DNA of 11,838 nt, taken from NCBI GenBank assembly GCA_958421035.1, contig CATZKS010000068.1:1-11838 (forward strand), written 5' to 3'. The stretch is from an uncultured Collinsella sp. (GTDB lineage: Bacteria > Actinomycetota > Coriobacteriia > Coriobacteriales > Coriobacteriaceae). Made by a program: the position numbers and the translations under genes. Shown piece after piece: positions 6,533-11,838 of this stretch (its first letter is position 1; each line of letters opens with the position of its first letter). The notes beneath the pieces were generated by a model. It did no database searches. It was not told the origin of the DNA and saw nothing but the letters and a program-made list of their open reading frames with translations.

Positions 6533-7939
6533 ATGCGTCAAAACGGATCTAACTTAAACAGGCGCTCGGGTGCGCGTCCGACGGCGCGCCGCGACCTGGG
6601 GCAGCTGCCCAGCGGTCAGCGCAAGCGTCACCGTAAGCCCGGCGCGATGTATCTCAACCATAGCCGCGGCTTTAGCGACCGCAGCGCTCGCATCGGCAAC
6701 AGCCGCACGCCCCGTCGTTCGTCTCGCCTGCCCTATGCGCTTATTGCCGTGGGTTGTGCGCTCGTGTTGTTTATCGCTGCCGTCGTGGGCTACGTCAACC
6801 GCAGCGTGGATGTCGTCCTCAATGGCCAGGAGACTGCGGTGCGCGTCGGCTCTACGCTGCAAAATCTCATCGACGACCAGGAGCTGGCCGATACCTACGA
6901 TGCCGGGGACCTGCTGGCTGTTGACGACAGCGTGCTGACCCGCCATGGCGGCGAAAAGCTGTCGGTAAAGGTGGACGGCAAGCGCATAAAACAGGGCAAG
7001 TGGAAAAGCCGCGAGCTTACGGGCGGCGAGAAGGTGACGGTCAAGGACGGCCGCGACACGTATGAGAAGCACGAGGTCCAGGCGACGGTTATCGAGCCCA
7101 AGCTCAAGGTCGAGGGCACGGGTGCCATCGAGTACGTCAAGACGTGGGGCATCCAGGGCCGCTCCGAGGTGTGGGTCGGCGAGCAGTCGGGCAAGACGCA
7201 GGACCGTGGCGAGGTCGTGCCCGCCACCGATTGCGTGGTCGAGTGCGCGAGCGTGGCGCCCAAGGGCAACGAAAAGTACGTGGCGCTGACGTTTGATGAG
7301 GGCCCGAGCGGAGCGACCAAGCAGATCTTGCAGGTGCTCAAGGAAAAGGGCGTCACCGCGACGTTCTTCCTTTCGGGCGATGCGGCCGAGGCCTCGCCTG
7401 CCACGGCCAAGGCGATTGTCGATGCCGGGTGCGAGATCGGATCCAACAGCTACAGCGACGATTCGCTCAAGGGTCAGGACCGTGAGGCGGTACGCGAACA
7501 GATCACGAAAGGCACCGATGCGATTAAGTCGGCGACCGGCGTGAAGACGATGCTGCTGCGTGCTCCCTACGCTGCCTTTGACGAGCAAAACTGGATTGAT
7601 GCGATGGACCTGGTCTCCGCCGTGGTCTCGTGGAATATTGACTCGGGCGACTGGCTGCTAAACGGTGCCGACGAGCAGGTCTCGACGGTGCTCGATTCGG
7701 TGACGCCGGGCAATATCGTGCTGCTCACCGATAGAGACGAATGCGCCGAGCAGACGCTCGAGGCGCTGCCGCAGATTATCGACGGCCTCATTGCCGACGG
7801 CTACAAGATCGTGACGCTCAGCGACCTGGTCAAGACGGACACGTCGCTGAGCAAAAAGCTCACCTCGCCGACGAAGGTCACCATGCCCAAGGACGCCGTG
7901 TTCCCCCAGCTTGCCGAGGACGACGACACCACGGAGTAG
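6533..7939 (+). CDS. membrane-anchored DUF348 / polysaccharide-deacetylase-fold protein, probably catalytically inactive
   Basis: A 468-residue envelope protein. A very basic N-terminus (1-66) precedes a transmembrane segment (about 68-88), giving a type II orientation. A DUF348 (YabE-like, ubiquitin-like) domain follows at about 91-150 (VDVVLNGQETAVRVG), then a G5-like linker region (about 175-232), then a polysaccharide deacetylase (CE4) fold (about 247-435). CE4 motif residues are eroded: TFDDG is TFDEG (D255, E256); the metal-binding H..SH motif reads SNSYSDD (304-310), losing both His; the LLHD motif is LLTD (397-400), losing the catalytic His. The R.PY (343-346) and NIDSGDW (368-374) motifs remain. 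It is therefore likely a binding or scaffold pseudoenzyme on peptidoglycan or glycan. The ATG follows GGGGGGAGGG. The frame stays open upstream but has no better start. Confidence 0.85.
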   Translation: MRQNGSNLNRRSGARPTARRDLGQLPSGQRKRHRKPGAMYLNHSRGFSDRSARIGNSRTPRRSSRLPYALIAVGCALVLFIAAVVGYVNRSVDVVLNGQETAVRVGSTLQNLIDDQELADTYDAGDLLAVDDSVLTRHGGEKLSVKVDGKRIKQGKWKSRELTGGEKVTVKDGRDTYEKHEVQATVIEPKLKVEGTGAIEYVKTWGIQGRSEVWVGEQSGKTQDRGEVVPATDCVVECASVAPKGNEKYVALTFDEGPSGATKQILQVLKEKGVTATFFLSGDAAEASPATAKAIVDAGCEIGSNSYSDDSLKGQDREAVREQITKGTDAIKSATGVKTMLLRAPYAAFDEQNWIDAMDLVSAVVSWNIDSGDWLLNGADEQVSTVLDSVTPGNIVLLTDRDECAEQTLEALPQIIDGLIADGYKIVTLSDLVKTDTSLSKKLTSPTKVTMPKDAVFPQLAEDDDTTE

Positions 7940-7976
7940 TCATTGGGTAGTCATTTAAGAACGTCCCCAATGACTA
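7937..7976. repeat. inverted repeat with a duplicated arm after the deacetylase-like gene
   Basis: TAGTCATTGGG (7937-7947, beginning with the stop codon) pairs perfectly with CCCAATGACTA (7966-7976), an 11-bp stem. TAGTCATT also recurs at 7948-7955, so the right arm has two possible partners. No T run follows, so it is not a classical terminator; it may be a dispersed REP-like palindrome. Confidence 0.5.
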
Positions 7977-8050
7977 TGTCACGGATGCGTCAGTGTTTGG
8001 TATGCCTGCAATGTGCAGCGCATAAATTCGATGCCGCAGGGCGATGCTGA

Positions 8051-8059
8051 TGCTATAGT
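8051..8059 (+). promoter_or_regulatory. extended -10 promoter of the MgtE-like/NRMT operon
   Basis: TGC directly before TATAGT (8054-8059) forms an extended -10 box; the -35 position (ATGCCG, 8031-8036) is weak, which is usual for extended -10 promoters. Transcription from here would start near 8066 and leave an untranslated leader of about 200 bases before the TTG start at 8268. Confidence 0.5.
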
Positions 8060-8095
8060 TACTGCGGTTAATGAGGGTCAAGAGAAAGGTTACAG

Positions 8096-8128
8096 GTGAA
8101 ATCCAAACCTCGACCATACAGTCGATGA
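8096..8128 (+). CDS. candidate leader peptide 1 (10 codons)
   Basis: GTG start preceded by AGAAAGG with a 6-base gap, about 30 bases after the predicted transcription start. The peptide would be MKSKPRPYSR. Its codons span the 5' strand of the leader's alternative stems, and its two prolines within basic residues recall leader peptides where slow decoding senses Mg2+ (as for mgtL in enterobacteria). It is too short for statistics and may be chance. Confidence 0.3.
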   Translation: MKSKPRPYSR

Positions 8129-8166
8129 CCCCATGCAGGTGCTTTTTGCGCATGCACGGGGTGTAA
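8125..8166 (+). CDS. candidate leader peptide 2 (13 codons), overlapping peptide 1 by ATGA
   Basis: The ATG overlaps the TGA of leader peptide 1 (ATGA), a classical translational coupling arrangement. The product would be MTPCRCFLRMHGV, ending in TAA. Its codons coincide with the 8129-8161 hairpin, so ribosomes reading it would melt that hairpin. Evidence is positional only. Confidence 0.25.
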   Translation: MTPCRCFLRMHGV

Positions 8167-8251
8167 GCGTCGAGCGGCGTGCCGCCCGCGCATGCGTATA
8201 CATATCCAGAAGCCCCCGGACGCCGCACGCGCGGCCGCGTTCGGAGGAATA

Positions 8252-8284
8252 ATGATGGGGAGCACCATTGAATTATCTGAGTGA
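8252..8284 (+). CDS. candidate short ORF overlapping the start of the MgtE-like gene
   Basis: This ORF of ten codons (MMGSTIELSE) has the best ribosome binding site in the leader, GGAGG at 8242-8246, five bases before its ATG. It ends in TGA at 8282-8284, 17 bases inside the MgtE-like gene and in a different frame. It could feed ribosomes to the weak TTG start by coupling, or compete with it. Confidence 0.3.
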   Translation: MMGSTIELSE

Positions 8285-10112
8285 GATGCTCAAATTGCCG
8301 GTCTTGGACGTCGATGGCGAAAAGCTCGGCGTGGTCAACGATTTTGGTATTGCTACCGGCGAAGTTTTTCCACACGTGACGTCGCTCGCGTTCCGCGGTC
8401 CCGGCAAGACGCCGTTTATGATCAGCTGGCGCAAATGGGTCGACCGTATCGACGAGACGGGTGTACACCTTAAGACGTCGGCCACCGAAATCCGTTTTTC
8501 GTACCTGCAGCCGACCGAGCTCCTGCTGGCGCGCGACGTGCTCAACAAGCAGATCGTCGACACGCAGGGCATGAAGGTCGTGCGCGTCAACGACATCAAG
8601 TTTTCCATGTCGGGCGAAAACCAGCTGCGCCTGCTGGGCGCCGAGGTCGGTGCCCGCGGTCTGCTACGCGCCATCAGCCCCGCGCTCGAGCATATCGTCG
8701 AAGGCTTTATGAAGCACCTGGGCAAGCCGCTCAGTGAGGACATCATCGCTTGGTCCTACATGGACCTGCTCGACCGCTCGACCAAGAACATTCAACTCTC
8801 GGTGTCGCACAAGACGCTCGGCGAGCTGCACCCTGCCGACATCGCCGACATTATCGAGCAGCTCGACCCGCGCCTGCGTGCGCAGGTGTTTGCGCAGCTC
8901 GATACTGCCCAGGCCGCCGAGGCCATCTCGGAGTTCGATGACGACGAGCTTATGACCGAGATGCTCGAGGGCCTGTCCGACACCGACGCATCGTCGATGC
9001 TGGCCATGATGGACCCGGACGACGCCGCCGATCTGATCGACGAGCTCGATTACGAGAAGGCCGAGAAGCTTCTGCGCCTGATGGGCGTCAAGGAGGAGAA
9101 GGCGATTCGTAACCTGCTGGGGTATGAGGACAACACCGCCGGCCGCATCATGACCTCGGAGTTTGTCTCCCTGCCCGCCACGGCGACGGTCGGTGACGCC
9201 ATCGAGGCGATTCGCGAGCTCGACGAGGACTTCGAGAGCGTTTACTACGTCTATACCGAGGATCCGAGCGGCATGCTGACCGGCGTGCTTTCGCTGCGCA
9301 CGCTGATCGTAGCCGACCGCGACGCCACGCTGGGTCAGCTGGCCTATCGCGACCTGGTCTATGTGTCGCCCGACGAGGACCAGGAAGACGTAACGGACGA
9401 GATGACCAAGTACGACCTGGTTGCCATCCCTGTCTGCGACGAGAACCGTCATATCCTGGGTATCGTGACCTTCGACGACGCCATGGACGTTATCGCTGAG
9501 GAGCATCAGGAGGACCTGCAGATCGCCGGTGTCGGCTCGGGCGATAGCGCGTCGGACGACTCGACGAACGTGCTCAGCTGGTTCGTGCATCGCCAGTACT
9601 GGGTTGTTGTATGGGGCATCGCGTCGTGCATCATGGCGACCGTGCTGGGAACGGCGCTCGGCTCCGCGCATCTGGTGGTGTTCCCCATGTGCGCCATGCC
9701 ACTCGTACTGCTGGCGGCCTCGCGCATGGTGTCGTTCGTCAAGAACTACTTCCTGGAGTATGACGGTCACGACGACGAGCCCAAGCCGTATCTGGGGTTC
9801 TTCTTCCAGAGCACGGGCATGGGCCTGATTCTGTCACTCGTGACCTATCTGTGCGCCCAGCTGGTGCGCACCGCTGCGTTCCCCGATGCGCCCATGTTTG
9901 AGGAGCAACTCTTTACCGGGTGCTTTAATATCGCTGCCATCATTTGCCTGGTTGGCAACATGAGCGCCGTGATTTACCTGATGGTGCTGTTCTGGCGTGA
10001 CGAGCATGACCTCAACACGTCGGGCACCGCCATGAACGTTATTGCCGTCATGATCTCGTGCGTAGCGTACTGCGCCGCTGCGGTGCTGCTCACCATGTCG
10101 GTCATGGGTTAG
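8268..10112 (+). CDS. PRC-barrel / MgtE_N / CBS protein with atypical membrane domain
   Basis: A 614-residue protein built like an MgtE Mg2+ channel sensor. In order: two PRC-barrel-like domains (about 1-80 and 86-145), an MgtE intracellular N domain (about 184-285, with LHPADIADIIEQLDP at 187-201 and MDPDDAADLIDELD at 248-261), a CBS pair (about 292-412, AGRIMTSEFVSLP) and four or five membrane helices (about 443-612). The membrane part lacks the MgtE pore text (GGNAGTQ-like and the Asp-containing metal site), so it is probably not an MgtE pore. It is likely a Mg2+ or nucleotide sensor or partner for the NRMT-like transporter that starts 8 bases after its stop. The TTG start with GGGGAG five bases upstream is chosen because NYLSEMLKLPVLD matches the usual PRC-barrel opening and a stop codon lies in frame at 8253. 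Confidence 0.8.
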   Translation: MNYLSEMLKLPVLDVDGEKLGVVNDFGIATGEVFPHVTSLAFRGPGKTPFMISWRKWVDRIDETGVHLKTSATEIRFSYLQPTELLLARDVLNKQIVDTQGMKVVRVNDIKFSMSGENQLRLLGAEVGARGLLRAISPALEHIVEGFMKHLGKPLSEDIIAWSYMDLLDRSTKNIQLSVSHKTLGELHPADIADIIEQLDPRLRAQVFAQLDTAQAAEAISEFDDDELMTEMLEGLSDTDASSMLAMMDPDDAADLIDELDYEKAEKLLRLMGVKEEKAIRNLLGYEDNTAGRIMTSEFVSLPATATVGDAIEAIRELDEDFESVYYVYTEDPSGMLTGVLSLRTLIVADRDATLGQLAYRDLVYVSPDEDQEDVTDEMTKYDLVAIPVCDENRHILGIVTFDDAMDVIAEEHQEDLQIAGVGSGDSASDDSTNVLSWFVHRQYWVVVWGIASCIMATVLGTALGSAHLVVFPMCAMPLVLLAASRMVSFVKNYFLEYDGHDDEPKPYLGFFFQSTGMGLILSLVTYLCAQLVRTAAFPDAPMFEEQLFTGCFNIAAIICLVGNMSAVIYLMVLFWRDEHDLNTSGTAMNVIAVMISCVAYCAAAVLLTMSVMG

Positions 10113-10120
10113 GTGGTCGC

Positions 10121-11383
10121 GTGCAAAATACCAAGCAAAAGTCGGGCACCAAGCAAAAGTTGACCATCGCGGCCATCTTTGGCGCTATGGGTCCCGGTCT
10201 GCTGGCGGCGCTTTCGGGCAATGACGCCGGCGGCATTGCAACGTATTCCAGCGCGGGTGCCAGCTATGGCTACAAGATGCTCTGGATGCTTCCCGTCATG
10301 ACTGTGCTGCTCATCGTGACGCAGGAGACTGCGGCGCGCTGCGGCTGCGTCACGGGCAAGGGCCTGGCATCGCTCATTCGCGAGCGCTTTGGCGTGCGCA
10401 AGAGTGTACTTGCTATGGCGGCGCTGTTGATCGCCAACACGGCTGTGACCATTTCGGAGTTTGCGGGCATCGCCAGCGGCCTTGCCCTCTTTGGCGTGCC
10501 GGCGAGCATTTCGGTGCCGCTGGTGGCGCTGCTGGTGTGGATGCTTACCATGTCGGGCAGCTTCCAGCGCATCGAGAAGATTCTGCTGCTGGTGAGCTGC
10601 GTGTTCGTGACCTATATTGTCGCCGCGTTTATGGCTGGCCCCAACTGGGGTGAGGTCGCGGTCGACCTGGTCGTGCCTAACATTCAAAATGACCCCAGCT
10701 ACGTGTCGCTCGTGGTCGCAACGATCGGTACCACCATCGCGCCGTGGATGATTTTCTTGGCGCAGAACAACGTGGTCGATAAGAACGCGGGCGAGGACGA
10801 TATCGTGCTGCAGCGCATCGATACCGTGAGCGGCTCGCTTGCCGCCGATGTCATTGCCGGCTTTATTATCATCACGACCGGTACGGTGTTGTTCCCGGCG
10901 GGTATTCAGATTAGCGATGCTGCCGATGCCGCCCGCGCGTTGGAGCCTATTGCGGGTCAGTGGTCCACGGTACTGTTTGCCTCGGGCCTGGTCGCGGCGA
11001 GCTTCTTGGCTGCCTGTGTGCTGCCGGGCGTTACGTCGAGCGCTATCTGCGAGGCATTTGGCTGGGAGCGCGGTGCCGACCGCAGCTGGGACGAGGCTCC
11101 GGTCTATCGCGGCATCATTACGGCCATCATCGGTATCTCTGCCGTGCTGGTGCTTATGCCCGGCGTCGATCTGTTCCAGATTATGATGACCTCGCAGGTC
11201 ATCAATGGCGTGCTACTGCCCGTGGTTCTGGTGTTCCAGGTGGTTATTGCCGCTGACCGTCACATTATGGGTGCCAACCGCAACGGCCGCGTGTGGAATG
11301 TGCTCACTTGGGCGACTATCGGTGTGATTACGGTGCTCACGGTCGTCATGTTTGTTCTGCAGGCGATGGGCTACAGCGCTTAA
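10121..11383 (+). CDS. NRAMP/SLC11-family divalent metal transporter, NRMT-like (Mg2+ type)
   Basis: A 420-residue membrane transporter of the NRAMP fold with about 10-11 helices. The canonical helix-1 DPGN metal site is DAGG here (D35-G38), and the helix-6 metal-site MPH is APW (A207-W209), so the sulfur ligand that favours Mn2+ and Fe2+ is lost. These changes match my recollection of the NRAMP-related Mg2+ transporters (NRMT) characterised from the coriobacterium Eggerthella lenta, so Mg2+ (and possibly Mn2+) uptake is the likely role. The GTG start at 10121 follows AGGTGG and lies 8 bases after the MgtE-like stop; the open frame upstream overlaps that gene and lacks a better start. A strong terminator follows. 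Confidence 0.88.
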   Translation: MQNTKQKSGTKQKLTIAAIFGAMGPGLLAALSGNDAGGIATYSSAGASYGYKMLWMLPVMTVLLIVTQETAARCGCVTGKGLASLIRERFGVRKSVLAMAALLIANTAVTISEFAGIASGLALFGVPASISVPLVALLVWMLTMSGSFQRIEKILLLVSCVFVTYIVAAFMAGPNWGEVAVDLVVPNIQNDPSYVSLVVATIGTTIAPWMIFLAQNNVVDKNAGEDDIVLQRIDTVSGSLAADVIAGFIIITTGTVLFPAGIQISDAADAARALEPIAGQWSTVLFASGLVAASFLAACVLPGVTSSAICEAFGWERGADRSWDEAPVYRGIITAIIGISAVLVLMPGVDLFQIMMTSQVINGVLLPVVLVFQVVIAADRHIMGANRNGRVWNVLTWATIGVITVLTVVMFVLQAMGYSA

Positions 11384-11401
11384 CGCCCACTTTTGCTTCC
11401 G

Positions 11402-11436
11402 AACAGGCCGCAGCGATGGGCTGCGGCCTGTTTTTT
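11402..11436 (+). terminator. rho-independent terminator of the MgtE-like/NRMT operon
   Basis: A perfect 12-bp stem (AACAGGCCGCAG / CTGCGGCCTGTT, 11402-11413 with 11421-11432), a 7-base loop and a run of six T at 11431-11436, beginning 18 bases after the NRMT stop codon. Confidence 0.92.
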
Positions 11437-11466
11437 GTCTGCTATAGGGTGTTAGTTATATAGCAA

Positions 11467-11695
11467 TGGACAAAAAATGCCAAAAGTGAGTACTGTTGCT
11501 AAGTAAATAGCATTTACATCCAAGAAGATAATGAACATAACCTATAGTATGTTCATTAAAATTGGCTCCAATACGCCTTAAACCAGTCAGGCTGGCTGCT
11601 TTAGGGGGGTTGTAGGGGTCGCTCGGACGTCATTTTGGGTGGTTTTGCCTGCTACTAAAATGGTAACAGTACTCATATTTGCCCTTTTTTGCCCA
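11467..11695. repeat. element bounded by a 46-nt imperfect inverted repeat
   Basis: 11467-11512 and the reverse complement of 11650-11695 align without gaps at 35 of 46 positions, including an 11-bp identical core TGAGTACTGTT and a shared CAAAAAA. The enclosed bases are more AT-rich than the surrounding genes and include a 30-bp palindromic site. There is no plausible gene inside. No target-site duplication is visible. It could be a small non-autonomous mobile element, a dispersed repeat or a two-sided regulatory region. Confidence 0.5.
11529..11558. promoter_or_regulatory. 30-bp palindromic site with 11-bp arms
   Basis: TAATGAACATA (11529-11539) and TATGTTCATTA (11548-11558) are perfect inverted copies separated by 8 bases (ACCTATAG). 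The arms are AT-rich and no T run follows, so this resembles an operator for a dimeric regulator more than a terminator. A TATAGT hexamer at 11543-11548 lies in the centre and could be a -10 box, but no good -35 accompanies it. Confidence 0.45.
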
Positions 11696-11781
11696 CAGAC
11701 CTTTGAGGGTGCGGCGAAAAGGGCTTGTTTTGATTGTTTGGGGCAGGCACGAGGCGCGGAAACGATGTCTGGAGCGACGGA

Positions 11782-11813
11782 GCGGTAGCGCGCAGAGATG
11801 TGGTGTAAGAGGC
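11782..11813 (+). repeat. 32-nt sequence shared with the IS end at 878-909 (inverted)
   Basis: 29 of 32 bases match the reverse complement of 878-909, including GCGGTAGCGCGCAGAG and GTGGTGTAAGA. At 878-909 it lies at the presumed end of the IS256-type element; here it leads straight into a strong palindrome. It may be a terminal repeat of a related element or a dispersed host repeat. Confidence 0.55.
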
Positions 11814-11838
11814 GGGGCATGCCCCGCCTCTTCTCTTT
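11807..11838. terminator. perfect GC-rich palindrome, probable bidirectional terminator
   Basis: 11807-11832 is a perfect 26-bp palindrome (AAGAGGCGGGGC then AT then its complement), giving a very stable stem with pyrimidine-rich flanks (CTTT to the right). On the plus strand the tail is weak in T; on the minus strand TCTTACACC follows. It could terminate transcription from either side; the gene to its right is outside the window. Confidence 0.6.

Larger units (their letters stand above)
8066..8267 (+). promoter_or_regulatory. structured mRNA leader of the Mg2+ transport operon
   Basis: About 200 bases with no long gene but dense structure. CTCGAC at 8109-8114 can pair locally with GTCG at 8121-8124 (CGAC/GTCG, 4 bp) or distantly with GTCGAG at 8169-8174 (6 bp); the two pairings exclude each other. 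Between them, 8129-8161 folds into a 12-pair hairpin (CCCC/GGGG, TGCA/TGCA, GTGC/GCGC with two single mismatches and a TTTTT loop). GC-rich stems follow (GCGG/CCGC at 8174-8185). Two short reading frames with coupled stop/start lie across these stems. No match to M-box, TPP, FMN, cobalamin or manganese riboswitch consensus was recognised. An attenuator or leader-peptide control of the operon is inferred. Confidence 0.45.
11384..11838. other. non-coding region downstream of the transporter operon
   Basis: No convincing gene on either strand over about 455 bases. It holds the operon terminator (11402-11436), the inverted-repeat element (11467-11695) with an inner palindrome, one copy of the 32-nt shared sequence (11782-11813), and a perfect 26-bp palindrome at 11807-11832. 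A minus-strand frame of 77 codons from 11820 is judged spurious. Confidence 0.6.

Noticed and set aside
5467..7588. Minus-strand open frames opposite the YtxH, PRC-barrel and deacetylase-like genes
   Set aside because: Antisense frames with skewed composition and no motifs; the plus-strand genes have domains and ribosome binding sites.
8066..8267. M-box (ykoK) Mg2+ riboswitch in the operon leader
   Set aside because: AGGTGA and CCATACAG fragments recall parts of the M-box, but they are only about 20 bases apart and the GGCTCC...CGCTGCTGCCCA core is missing. A covariance search with the Rfam M-box model would settle it.
8664..9770. Minus-strand open frame of 368 codons
   Set aside because: Antisense to the MgtE_N/CBS coding region; no recognisable protein.
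11587..11820. Minus-strand open frame of 77 codons
   Set aside because: Its start lies in the centre of a terminator-like palindrome, it has no ribosome binding site, and its C-terminal part is an arm of the inverted repeat.
1..11838. CRISPR array, tRNA or rRNA genes
   Set aside because: No regularly spaced direct repeats, cloverleaf or rRNA-like sequence was seen on reading through; a tRNAscan-SE or Infernal run would confirm.

Overview
The window looks like chromosomal DNA of a high-GC Gram-positive gut actinobacterium, most likely a coriobacterium such as Collinsella. The evidence for this is the GC-rich third codon positions, GTG and TTG starts, and an NRAMP-type transporter with the non-canonical metal-site residues known from the Eggerthella lenta magnesium transporter. 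The genus is an inference from gene content; no rRNA or other marker gene is present.

Layout. (1) Positions 1-819, minus strand: 5' part of an IS256/Mutator-family transposase that runs off the left edge; its non-coding end reaches to about 910. (2) 990-1955, minus: membrane-anchored alpha/beta hydrolase, with a compact palindrome-rich promoter region (1956-2141) shared with the divergent gene to its right. (3) 2142-2825, plus: hemolysin III/TrhA-type PAQR membrane protein. (4) 2935-4308, plus: CNNM/CorC-type DUF21-CBS-CorC_HlyC protein, followed 24 bases later by 4333-5178, a stand-alone protein resembling the N-terminal domain of cyanophycin synthetase with a long disordered tail. (5) 5315-6459, plus: a YtxH-type small envelope protein and a PRC-barrel-like protein joined by a TAATG stop/start overlap. 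(6) 6533-7939, plus: an anchored DUF348 plus polysaccharide-deacetylase-fold protein whose metal and catalytic residues are mostly lost. (7) 8268-11383, plus: a two-gene operon encoding a PRC/MgtE_N/CBS protein with an unusual membrane domain and an NRMT-like (Mg2+-type NRAMP) transporter, preceded by a leader of about 200 nt that could encode short coupled upstream peptides and form alternative stems. (8) 11384-11838: a non-coding, partly AT-rich region with two strong hairpins (the first ending the transporter operon), a long imperfect inverted repeat and a 30-bp palindromic site.

Two themes stand out. The first is divalent cation (Mg2+) handling: a CorC-type protein, an MgtE-type cytosolic sensor on a membrane module lacking the MgtE pore motifs, and an NRMT-like transporter directly downstream. 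The natural reading is that the MgtE-like protein senses Mg2+ or nucleotide and works with the NRMT, and that the leader RNA controls both; this is inference. The second is envelope biology: YtxH, PRC-barrel, an inactive-looking deacetylase, TrhA and an anchored hydrolase. The most unusual items are the cyanophycin-synthetase N-domain relative that keeps an HxxEH motif without any ligase domains, the pseudo-deacetylase, the operon leader, and a 32-nt sequence present in opposite orientation at both ends of the window.
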